Shown: in pieces, positions 13,401-24,500 of the stretch | Layout of the letters: every line of letters begins with the position of its first letter | How positions within the stretch are numbered: position 1 is the stretch's first letter | NCBI GenBank assembly: GCA_936440205.1 | Contig: OW387140.1 | Location: 30,067,659 to 30,131,658, forward strand | From: Lepidonotus clava | Lineage: Eukaryota; Annelida; Polychaeta; Phyllodocida; Polynoidae | Length of the DNA stretch: 64,000 bases | Direction of reading: 5' to 3' | Notes under the pieces: generated by a model | What the model was told of the DNA's origin: nothing | The model's input: the letters and a program-made list of their open reading frames with translations, nothing else | Database searches by the model: none | Made by a program: the position numbers and the translations under genes

Positions 13401-14455
13401 ACCAGTTGAGATGAATGATAAGGAGAGGGCTATAAAAGAAAACACTTGAATAAGATGCAATGCTTTTCACTTCACGAAATCTGTCTCTAGCAGTCTGTGT
13501 GCATAGCCCAGCTTTCACAGTTAAAACTGTAGCCAGCTTCTGATGTAACATCTCAACAACCGTGAAGATTGAGGATCAAAAGAAACGGGGAATCTTTGCC
13601 ATACAAGGCAGTGTCGTTATAGTGTTCATCATAATAATACGGCTTAATTGTACTTTTGTTTCCGTGGGAACCACAAAAGCTGGACGAATCTGCAAACCAG
13701 AACAAGTATTAGATATAGATTATAATGGACAAGTTGATCTTATGGTTTACTTCTTACATTGCTTGTTTGACTTTATCTCTATATATACATGTTATATTTA
13801 TGAAAGTATATAAATATCCCTAAGAGGTGATTGGGTTCAGTAGATCTGTAAATACACCAAAATAATGTAACAAAAAGAAAACTGCTAGTGTTGTAAGACA
13901 CTTTCCCCGAAAGATTCCCTTTAATGTGGAAAACTTTAATCCCTACTGTTCCCAATTTGATCCACGTCACGTAAGCAGAACTATCTCGACAGAAGTTTTT
14001 CATATCCACGATATTAATGGGTGTTGCCTAGACTAGTTTCAAGTCTGGGAGATATTTAAAGACATAATTGCCAATTTTGATTTTGGTTCCAGGAAAGGTT
14101 TCTTTTTCGCAACCCAATTGTTGTTTATTTTTGTATCGTCTGTCAAGTCGGCCCAAACTTGTGTCATGACGCAACTGGAGGCTGATGTGTATGGAGAGTG
14201 TAGGCCAGTACCTGGGGCTGTAGGAGGCTGTGTATGGAGAGTAGACGAAAGCCCCCTCTTAGCCTTCCAGGGAAACTGCCTCCCAACAGGATCAATGATG
14301 CTATTACTCAATAAACAACAGCTTCTCATAACAATCACGTGTCCGTGTTTTACTTTATTTTTCTAAATGCAGTTTTCTAATTCTAATATTTAATAGGTTA
14401 AGAACTTAAGTGTACGCTTTCGTCTTTTGTCTCTTGACCTCCACAAGGACATAGT

Positions 14456-14577
14456 TGTAAGGTGAACAGACTGCTGTAAGTGGGGTTTATATGGTTTACT
14501 TCTCACAGACTCATACAACTTGCCATGCGACAATCATCGCCATCTTGGAACCTGTCCCGCCCCCTACGATCACACCA
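14456..14577 (-). repeat. 3' LTR of the Mag-type element (122 bp)
   Basis: Direct copy of 20428-20549 with about 96% identity. In element sense it begins TGGTGTGATCG and ends near CACCTTACA. It is short for an LTR but within the range of this clade. Confidence 0.9.
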
Positions 14578-14612
14578 TCTCTCCTCCTTTTTTTTTTTTT
14601 TTTTTTTTTTTT
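14578..14612 (-). other. Polypurine tract of the Mag-type element
   Basis: In element sense, a run of about 25 A followed by GGAGGAGAGA directly abuts the 3' LTR, as expected for the plus-strand primer. The length of the A run may vary between individuals. Confidence 0.75.
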
Positions 14613-14709
14613 AAGAAATAATGAACACAAATTTTAAACTCTTGAGTAAATGTTCCCAGCAGACAAGTATAGTCCAATATAAGTCAATGTCACATTTGGA
14701 TGCAATGAG

Positions 14710-17700
14710 ATCACATCACATAGTCAGCATATTTAGGATGAGGCTGTACCTGCCTCGTCCTAGTCTCCCTACCAACAAAGGGAGAACGCTCAGAAGTAGC
14801 TGAGGACATTCTGGTTCGCCTAGTACACACCGGAGACCTTTGTACTGGGCTCCCCACCCGTCTTTCCACTGGTGGAACAGTAGGCCGAGTGTGGATTTCA
14901 GGCCCACTGGAAGCACTTGGCCTGACAGGGGCAGGCACACCCACATTGAGGGCTCTCTCCATATGTGAGTCCGTGGTGGAGAGATCAGCATTACCCTCAG
15001 GGCGTGCAGCAGAATCCATGTGAGGCTTGTCGAACACACATGGTCGAGGTTGATTTGGTGCCCTCATGTGGGTGTCGTCTGCCTGTTGCGGGGGAATCCT
15101 CAGGGGCACAGGCAGTACACCAGGATGAGCAGTAAAGTTACCAGATGGGGGGGCTGCAGGTCGCACATGTACACGGTTACGACGCACCTCCCCATGTCGA
15201 GTAGTGATGGTATAGGACCTCTGGCCATCTTTCCGCGTGATCTGGCCATAAGTCCAAGCCTGTCCTCGTCTATTCGGAGGTGGTTTGAGATAGGCATAAT
15301 CCCCAACACATAATGGCTCGTGAGCTGAGCCATCTGACTTATCATATTGCATCCTTGAGGCCTTTCGCTTGGCCAATATTTCTGCTTGCAAAACCTTCAA
15401 ATCCAGGGGGTTGGGATTGAGTAGTTGGTCTGCAGTAGGTAGGTTCGTACGGGTCCTGCGACATAACATGCGCTGTGCGGGAGAATAGGTATGTCCTGCA
15501 GGAGGGGTGTTCCTATATAAAAGGAGTGCAAGTTGGAAGTCTTTCTCAGCATCCCTTTTGCTACCTTGACGGCTGCCTCTGCCCGTCCATTCCCCTTCGC
15601 ATGATAGGGGGAGAGTAGTGTGCTGGAAGTGACACTTTGACGAGAAGTCTTTGTACTCCTTACTGATGAATTGTGGGCCATTGTCTGTATGAACCACCCT
15701 GGGAATACCATATCTGGCAAAATGACACTTTGTCCTATCCACAACAGTCACTGAAAGTGTATCAGGGAGCCTGTCAACCTCTATCCAATCAGAGAAGTGA
15801 CACACAGTCACTAGATAGTCCTCCTTTCCAAAGGAGAATAGGTCTTGGCTCACAATTTCCCATGCACGTGTTGGTATAGGAAGTGACAACATTGGCTCCT
15901 TTGGTGCAGATGAACCATAACGTGCACACACATCACACGCCTCACACATGTGCTTTATTGCCTTTCGCATACCTGGCCAGAAAAGAACATCCTTTGCCAT
16001 CCTGTAGTTAGAGTCACTTCCATAATGGTTTGCATGAATCTTTTCCAACATGGGTTTCACCAAGGTTGGCGGTACCAAAATAGCCAGTCCTTTGTAGATA
16101 GCTCCATTGTGTATGGACAACTCATCCCTGTACCCCCAATAGGGGCGTTGTTCCAGGGGGATATTTTCTCTGTTCTCCGGCCAACCTTCCAATATAACCC
16201 TGTATAGGCCAGAGAGGGTTGGGTCATTCGCTATCTCACGTATAATGGCAGACTCTGAATTTGCTGTGAGCTTAGGATCCCGTTCCATGACCTCAAACTC
16301 TGCTCGAAACACATTGAAACCTGTCACTTTAGTTTTGACTGGAGATGACAGGGCTGCCCTTGACAGTGTGTCCGCTATCAGAAGAGTTGTACCCTTCCTA
16401 TATTCCAGTTTGAAACTGTAGCGTTGAAGAGTCATGATCATTTTCTGTAACCTTGCTGGTGCCTTATTCAATGGCTTCTTCAAAATCGTCTCTAGGGGTT
16501 TGTGGTCAGTATGTACTGTAATGTTACTCTTCCCATACAACCACTGGTCAAACTTGTGAAACCCATTGCAGATAGCTAGACACTCCTTCTCAATTTGTGA
16601 TTAGCGCTGTTCGGTTTCACTTAGGCTACAAGAAGTGAATGCTATGGTTTGTGGACAACCGTCATCATTTAGCTGCAGTAGGGCTCCACCTAGCCCTTTC
16701 TCACTTGCATCTACCTGCAGCACCACTGGTTTGTGTAAGTCGTAGTACAGAAGTGTGGGGGCTGAAGCTATGATTGACTTAGCCTTCCTGAATGCCTCAT
16801 CTTGGGCTTGGGACCAAATGAATGCCATGCCATCTTTGGTGAGCATTCTCAGTGGTTGAATTTCAGAGCTAAGGTTCTTGCAGTATGGTGAGAGGTAGTT
16901 AGCCATGCCTATGAATCTCAACAGCCCAGCCTTGTCAGTAGGAGCTGGCATTTGTGTGATGGCTGATACCTTCTCAGGATCTGGTCGCATACCTTTGTCG
17001 GTTATAATGTTCCCCATGAACTTGACCTCACGCAGTTTGAATTTGAACTTTTCGGCATTGAGTTTTATGTTCTTGGTGACACATCGCTCCATTAATGCCA
17101 CAATGCGTCTGTCATGGTCTTTCAAAGCCTCCTCATTGGTGTCCCCTTCACCATATACCAATATGTCATCTGCAACACATATTATACCTTCAAGGCCCTC
17201 AAGGGCAGCTAAGAGACGTTTCTGGAACTCTTCTGGTGCACTTGATACACCAAAAGGTAGCCGTTGCCACCTGTATCTCCCAAAGGAGGTGTGCATCGTT
17301 GTCAGGAGTGAAGATTCCTCATCAAGAGGTATGTGCAGGAAACCTTCACGTACATCAAGAAGTGAGAAGCACTTTGCATTGCATAGTTTATGGAGATGTT
17401 CGTTTAGAGTAGGAATCTGAAAGGTCGTTCTCATGATTGCTTTGTTTATTGTCTGGCTAGGGTCTATGCATACCCTCACTTTCTTGGGTGTCTCCCTTAT
17501 AAGTGCATTTGAGCACCATGGACCTCAACTTTGGACATGATTCCGAGCTCAACGTAACGGTCTAGTGCAGCTTTCTCCTTTTCACGTTTGGCCACTGGTA
17601 CCCTATGCACAGGTACCTGAACTGGAGCAACATTCTCCTTAAGTTCAAAGTGAACTGGAGGACCAAGGTAACCAAGGCCCTCAAAATTGCTTTTATATGC

Positions 17701-18360
17701 CTCCAGAACATTGTCTTTTGTCAGCTGACCTGGTGGTGCTAGCTTTCTGGCTACGGGGTGACAAACTGGGGGAGATGGGTCTGATCCTAACTTAACTCTA
17801 TGTTGTTGACCCACCATGTGTGTATCCTGACCACTCTTAGTGTTCACCGGTTTATGTATTGTTTTCACAACGCGAAATGCTGGTGGACCTGAATCATTTG
17901 TGTCCTCCAGCTCAGTTGACACACAAAGTACCTCATCAGCATCTATCTTAATCAATCCTAGAATCTCACTGTCCTCCCCTGAGATCAGAGCTGGTTTGTC
18001 ACCTGTCTTTGTCAGCTATGACCTGGAAGAGTAGAGTATGGAATCTACTTTTCCTCTCACACACAAGTTCCACTTGACCCAAGGGCCTGAACGGCTTGGT
18101 GTTCATGTATGGGCTTAGTAAGTATGGTGACCTTCTCATCTCAATGTTGGGGAATGTCTCTATTACCAATTTCTCTGGTATGGTGTTCATACTGGCAGCT
18201 GAGTCGATATGGATATGCACATCCTTGAAGGAGTTACCTTCTGTTGATAGAGACAAGCAAGCAAAATATTTTTTCCCTCTTTTGGCATTAGCCTGGAAGA
18301 TCTGCAATGGCTCTATTGTATAGCAGTCATACTGATAATCATCCTGTGGTACACCCTCGT
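14710..18360 (-). pseudogene. pol region of the Mag-type element (fossil)
   Basis: Protease, reverse transcriptase, RNase H and integrase blocks can all be recognised in this order on the minus strand. Examples are LPFGVSSAPEEFQKRL and VADDILVYG for RT, VVLQVDASEKGLGGALL and TVHTDHKPLETIL for RNase H, and the HH-CC motif followed by VVHTDNGPQF for integrase. The C-terminal tail is proline- and arginine-rich. The region is interrupted several times and is not expected to be functional. Confidence 0.9.
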
Positions 18361-18379
18361 CAGTGAAAAAGTCCTGACT

Positions 18380-19940
18380 CTCATCAGTCTGGAGTGAGTT
18401 CACAGTGTTTCGTAATCCTGGGCCCCTGCCCTGGTTTTGGGACTGATCTCTGCGATAGCCCCCCTCTACCACGTTGGTTCCACTGAGGGCCTCCACGACC
18501 ACGGCCACGACCCCTTGATGGTTGCTGTGGCTGGAACGGACGAGTGGGTGTTTCCTGACATACACGCGCAAAATGGTCGTTCCCATCACACCTCATACAT
18601 GTTTTCCCCTTAGCTGGGCAGTCTCTCCAGGGATGTGGACCACGACGGTCTCCACACCACTGGCATGTGCCAGGTTCTCTTTTAAGTTTCATGTCTTTGT
18701 GGGCCTTCTTTGTGACCCAGTTAAAGATCACACGAAAAGAAATATTTAAAAATTCAGAGAGTCTCTTCTAAGATACTATAATGTTTAATTTAACTCAGGA
18801 CAGATTGGTATGCCACCTCTGCACTCAAACAATGGGTGTGGGTGTAATTCAGTAAGTGCGAAGCCAGTCTCACACTTTAAGTGCGAATCTGGAGGGAGGC
18901 AAGCATGGGCAGGTCTGGTGACGTCACCTGAGGCATAGAACTACAACTATAACCAATGGGCGAAATTAAACTGCTTGGTATTTAATTAATAAAGGACAGA
19001 GACACATACAACTCTAAGGATAGACAGCTATATATGAATTATAAATCAGGGAAATTTTGATTAATTTTTCAAACATTATTTTTCATGTTATGAATTTTGA
19101 AACATGATTCACAGCCACGCACCAGTGAGGCCTAATGACTCCTCTGACGTCACAGGCCATTGTTTACATTTGCTGGCATGGAGTGTGCAGCTGGTGCACT
19201 CGACCATACTACCCAAATTGATTTCACTCTATTTTAGTTATAATCTTCAAGGACATTATTTACTTTTCATATGCAATAATTATTGTATAAAAGGAGCGCA
19301 TTGGGATGCTTAAAATAGCTTTTTCGCGTGAACTTTAACACTCTCCTCTGTACCTTTGTTTGTATCGCCTATCAGCTTATTTGTTTGTCGTGCTGACTCT
19401 AGGGCCCTAGCCTCCCAACTACATCTGACAATGATTTCTTTGTATTGTCGGCCTTAAGATGAGACTTTAATAATTCAGTCCTAATATCACTGTCATGGAG
19501 ACCAAAGACAAACTTGTCACGACACATCTCATCTGTCAGCACCCCATAATCACACAAGCTACAACTTTGTCTCACTCTTGTCTCCCAATCTTGGACAGAC
19601 TCATGGGCATTTTGATTAGTTGTCCAGTATTTAAATCGGTCAGTCATGAGGGAAGTGTCGGCTGTCCCTGCATAATGGATTCTAAGCTTTTCCATCCATA
19701 CCCATGGCTTCTTCTTGTCACCATCTGCAATCTGTGGCTCAATGGTATATCGAATCACCTGCAATGCTTCATCAGGCATTGCCGATCTCAAGGCCGAGAT
19801 CTCAATGATAGGCTTCTTATAATAGGCTGCTTTTTCAGTTTCAGAGTCTTTGGCAAGGTCCCTATACTCAGACTCTATGCAATAGTATTGGAATCTCATT
19901 TCAAAGTTTTTGAAATTTTCGGCAACATTGCCAGTCAACT
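18380..19940 (-). pseudogene. gag region of the Mag-type element (fossil, split by a DNA element)
   Basis: The N-terminal capsid-like part is recognisable (for example WVWMEKLRIHYAGTADTS), and the C-terminal part has two zinc knuckles (CQWCGDRRGPHPWRDC and CMRCDGNDHFARVC) followed by an RG-rich tail. A 610-bp DNA element has inserted between the two parts, so the gag region is disrupted. Confidence 0.85.
18725..19334. mobile_element. 610-bp TTAA-flanked non-autonomous DNA transposon inside gag
   Basis: TTAA occurs at 18721-18724 and again at 19335-19338. The enclosed 610 bp has inverted ends of about 28 bp, AGATCACACGAAAAG on the left and AGTTCACGCGAAAAAG read inward from the right. TTAA duplication is known for the piggyBac and Kolobok superfamilies; the ends do not begin with the piggyBac CCC, so the superfamily is left open. 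It has no coding capacity and is younger than its retrotransposon host. Confidence 0.8.
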
Positions 19941-19992
19941 AGGGAGGGGAATTAAAATCGTCTATGGCGATCCACCTACCCTAATAAAAGAA

Positions 19993-20025
<33 letters not shown>

Positions 20026-20406
20026 TAAGTTCGGGCTTCTTTGGACGTGACATGTTGACTGTCTGATAATGTATTAGCTAGAGTTTATTAGCGCACTGTT
20101 CCTGAAGAATAGACTGTTAGGCCTGACACCTTTCACTTCAGTCATACACACTGCTAGCACTTTTTGTATTTGAACATTGAACTTGCTACCCAGACAGACA
20201 CTAGTAGGTATAAACTGTGTGATAAACCATGGACCAACATATAAAGACACTGGGCACACTCAAACATTGGCCATATGCAACATGTACACTTTTGTTATGA
20301 ATAACACAAGGGGCCCTGAACACAAGAACCACTACAGTTGGGTAATTTCCACATTCAACCATAATATTTGCACACAGAAAACCCTGTCAATTCAATGAAC
20401 AGTTTG

Positions 20407-20424
20407 ATCCCACTTCTGACACCA
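20407..20424 (-). other. Primer binding site, tRNA-Leu
   Basis: The plus strand reads ATCCCACTTCTGACACCA, which matches the 3' end of eukaryotic tRNA-Leu (CCCACTTCTGACA plus CCA). It lies three bases inside the 5' LTR, the position expected for the minus-strand primer. Confidence 0.85.
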
Positions 20425-20427
20425 AGT

Positions 20428-20549
20428 TGTAAGGTGAACAGACTGCTATAAGTGGGGTTTATATGGTTTACTTCTCACAGACTCATACAACGTGCCATGC
20501 AACGATCCTCGCCATCTTGGAACCTGTCCCGCCCCCTACGATCACACCA
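20428..20549 (-). repeat. 5' LTR of the Mag-type element (122 bp)
   Basis: Direct partner of 14456-14577. The base flanks beyond the two LTRs (ATAGT left, ACAAC right) do not form a convincing target duplication. Confidence 0.9.
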
Positions 20550-21587
20550 ACAACATTCCCCGTAATACTTCATTGACCCTACCTTGAACTATTCCATAGC
20601 CAAAGTTTCGAAAGTTGTTTAAAACAGAAAAAGGTAACACTATAAATCCTTATTTAAGGTGGCACCCCCTCTTAACAGAAATATGAACCCTGGCGAAGGG
20701 AATGCTGTCCAGTTCAGTCTGGAGGACTGCCCACTAGGCCCAGTGCAGAATCCAGTAAGAATTGGGGCCCATTCAGGGGGCCAAGCGTCAATAATAACTA
20801 GCAGTGTGGGAATGTGGATGAGAAATGGGAGGAAAAAGGGTAATTGTGGTTGTACTGATGTCAGTCCAAATCATCCCCCTTGCTGAGTACCTGTAATTGG
20901 CCTATTTTAGAGAAGACTTGAACTGTCTTCCCTCCAAAAAAAAGACTAGAAAGACTCATGGAATTCCTTAAGGTACATAAACTAGATCTTTTATTATAAA
21001 AATAGGTTACTTGTAGCAAAGAAAAAATATTTTTGCATGCTAATATGAATGGTTAATTTGGTTACTTGTTAGTGTATTGGCAAGATTTTGACAAGTTCAA
21101 AATGATCCCACTGTTAGCCTATGTGCAGTGCACTGACCTAGTCTGGTGAAATTGCTTTCTTTACATAGATAAGAAATTCCACTTTTTTAATTTTCAACTA
21201 TTTTGGAGGGAAAATATTCAAATTTGTGTTGAATTTAAAATCTCGAATTGCAAATCCACAAAATTATAGCCATGTAAATATAAAGCGCGCCTTGGTATTA
21301 TCCCTATAAAACAACGTGTTGTCCTCGGTTGTCCAGGGTAGGATATCGAATATATTGTTATACAAATCCAAATAGTTCATGGCGATTTTCTAATGAACAA
21401 GAATACAGGCATTTATTATTTTATTTCATATTTCACACATCACAATCGGACAGACAACATAATTCACTCGTGTAAAAACAAAAAAATCAGCCCGCTCCTT
21501 GTTGAAAAAAACACGTTCATAAAATATTTTTATGTTTTATTTCCCTTCTCAAATTAACAAATCACCAACACATATTCTCCTATACAG
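20550..21587. other. Intergenic DNA and RPUSD2 3' UTR
   Basis: The RPUSD2 3' UTR probably occupies only the last tens of bases before 21588. The rest is AT-rich with no recognisable gene. Confidence 0.5.
21536..21541 (-). terminator. Poly(A) signal of RPUSD2
   Basis: AATAAA on the minus strand, about 46 bp after the stop codon. It is the closest canonical signal and would give a very short 3' UTR. Confidence 0.6.
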
Positions 21588-24500
21588 CTATGCCTTGGAA
21601 GGCAGCGTTGGCTGTGGAGTCCAGTCCTCCCGTGCCCAGTCGGGCATCTCAGTGGCGAAGCTCCATCCAGGGCCGCTGTAGGAGAGCGCGTGGAGGAACA
21701 TGACCAGGTCGTCGGGCTGGGGGTCGATGTAGGCCCGGCGACACTCCTCACAAAGTGGGTCGTGAGTCAACTTACTGGGCTCAAACCCCAGTTTGGCTGC
21801 ACTTGCCTCACTAACAGCCTTATTTACAGCAGAGTCAGCATCTGCCTTACTAACACCAGGAGTAGCACCTGCTGCATCAACAGCTGAATCAAGTTCCGCC
21901 ACAGTGGCAACTCCACTTTCTGCCTTGGCTCCGCTGCTCCCCAACTCTCCTGACCGTTCACAGACCATGCCTTCTTCGCTTGGTTTTGGGTTTGAATCAC
22001 ATACAGTGCTGGGCGGCGTTGTGCTCGGTGAGTGCTGTTCTGGGCTGGTTCTACTCTTTGCTGTCTCAGGACTGACGAGATTGCGTTCGGCTGCGACGTC
22101 ATCTGACACGGCGGTGAACCGTTCTGCACTGTGGTATTTTATAAGTTCTTCAACGAGCTGAAAATAATTTATGAAAAGTTCTCAATTATCTATCACATTT
22201 AGTTCTGGATCCCTCGTATCCAAATGCTGCTTCATAAATAATTTTACAAAAACAACATCAGTGTAGGCCTACATGTATTATTAATAGAAGTACTGAGACG
22301 AACAACGTCCATCAATTCTAACTAGAATACTTTTTTATGACGAGATAAAGATCTGAAGATATCCTTCAGTTTTGAAGAATGAAATTCAACACAATAAAAA
22401 AATTATCAGAGAACTTAGTCAGTTTCATCGGGAAAAAAAAAAAATCTACTTTCAATATGACCTGAACCATATCGTTGTGTAAGATACCTACCTCTTCTTC
22501 TGTTTTGCAGTAGTCTCCTCCCTTACCGCGCTTAGGACCCCATGCCGGAGAGTTGTACAGTGGATCGTTTATAATAGGATATCCTACAATAAAATGGTAA
22601 TGTCATATACAATTTTGAAATAATATGACTCACAATCAAATATAGCCCTATTACTTCTCGGAAAAAGTTTACTTAAATTTATTGCTGAGATACTCGATTG
22701 CGTTGTACGATTTTGATGTTTGTTTTGATGTTTGTTCTTCGGAGGAAAAGGCTTACCGAGGTATTGGAGATGGACGCGGATTTGATGCGTTCGCCCTGTG
22801 TGAGGTTTACCTAAATTAATAATTAAAAAATCAAAATTATATATGGAACAAGCAATGGGAACACGTCTTATGGAGTGCAATAGACCCTTTAATACAGGGA
22901 CGTGCCGTGAAAACATTCTTTTATTTGTTGGCACCCAGGATCAGAAAGTGGAATGGCCATACCAGAGTGTCGGGTATAGAACGGACAACCATTATCACCT
23001 CCTCGGATTACAGATCTCTATTTTTATTGACCAGATGTCTTAGGGTTGGGGTTGGATGACTGGGTGTCGGATAAAGATAATAACACATTTTTAAGGAAGT
23101 TACAGAAAAGAGTGTGCAGCCACAAGATCTTATGGACAGGTAGGTTTAAAGTCAGACGTAATTCAAAGAAAATATATCTTACACTCCACTACACTGGTTT
23201 CACCGTTGTAGCTGAGTCGCTTAAAATTTGTCCTAGCTTCCTTTCCGTCGGGGCCAATTTTAAACAGTCCAATTTTGTGAGATAACGTGTCGATTGCTCC
23301 TATGCATTCTACAGGTTCACTGAAAATAAAAAGAGAAACAAAGGTTTAACATAAAATGGCTGCAGTGGTGTTGAAGATTGTATTCAGTGCAAGTTGGGTA
23401 AACAATGAAGTATGGAAAACATGTATTTACTTATAGTACCCGAGAAACTTTTTTATCATTTTATGCAAACTATTTATTGTTAATAATTTTGTATGTGTTA
23501 CTGTAAGAGTCAAGAGAATGAATGAACAGTATTTCTCTGAAAGAATATACAATACAATCATGTAAGTTTAAAGAAATATGATACAGGACGTGTGGCGAGG
23601 TATATTGAATGTGATAAAATTAAGATTAATGGCATGTTAATTACTTGAAAGAAACATCAAGGAAGTGACTGATAAGATAAAACTCACCTTGGAAACTCAC
23701 CGACCACCCTCGCGAGGTATGTTTTCTCTACTTTTCTATTCTTGATGTGATTTTGCATCATTGACGTTTGTTTATCATTCTTGCAGAAGATGAAGACGCC
23801 AGAAGTCAACCGGTCGAGACGGTATATGGCTGTAAATTAAAAAAAAAAAGATACGATAAGTTGTCACCCAAAGAATGACCACACTTGTTAGATGCTACTG
23901 CAACAAGCCAACACATCACAATAGGATGTGTATTATGTCAACGCGTTAACCTTCAATGGTACAGCATTCAAGAAACCAATGATAAAGAGCCAATATCTAA
24001 TTTATCTTTTTTGCAATAATCACATATAATACGGACATTTATAAACCTGTAAATATATACACATCATGTATCTGTTGATAAGCTTATAAACTGATAGAAA
24101 AAATGTAGCAAATGATACTGCTAAATATACGAATGGTACTTCTAATTCTACCCAAATTAAAAAAAAACAGATATAAAATATCAAGGTTGTACATGGCAAT
24201 CAACGTACTCCTCAAGTTGCGAAGGCCGTGCTCCTTGGCCATGAGGTAGGTCAGGGAGTTGTGTCGGTAACGGCCACATGGGTGAATAGGGATGGAGCTG
24301 GGCTTGTCTACCACCACCACGTCCTCTGTCTCCGTCACTATCCGTATAGGGGCTGCGGTCACCGACAGCTCGTGTCTACAAGAAAGAATAAGCCCTCTGT
24401 ATGTTTATTCAAATAAAAGTGAAAATGTGTTGGCATTTGTATTAAATGCCTGGATCTTGTGATGAGGTCGTGGACCCAATGTCACTCAAAATATCTGAAC

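Larger units (their letters stand above)
9493..14455. other. dync1li 3' UTR followed by intergenic DNA
   Basis: The UTR probably runs to the first canonical poly(A) signal near 10470. Beyond it, to the retrotransposon at 14456, I see only short unconvincing open frames and no RNA gene or recognisable domain. Confidence 0.5.
14456..20549 (-). mobile_element. Ty3/gypsy LTR retrotransposon, Mag (K02A2.6-like) type, broken
   Basis: Element of about 6.1 kb including a later insertion. Its transcription strand is minus, so the 5' LTR is the right one. Order in element sense: LTR, tRNA-Leu primer site, gag, CCHC zinc knuckles, aspartic protease, reverse transcriptase, RNase H, integrase with HHCC and DDE-type blocks, A-rich polypurine tract, LTR. 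The core RT block is of the K02A2.6-like type common in invertebrate Mag-clade elements. The LTRs differ at about five of 122 positions (about 4%), so the insertion is moderately old. The copy is broken, with roughly four or five interruptions plus one nested DNA element. No clear target duplication was found. Confidence 0.9.
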
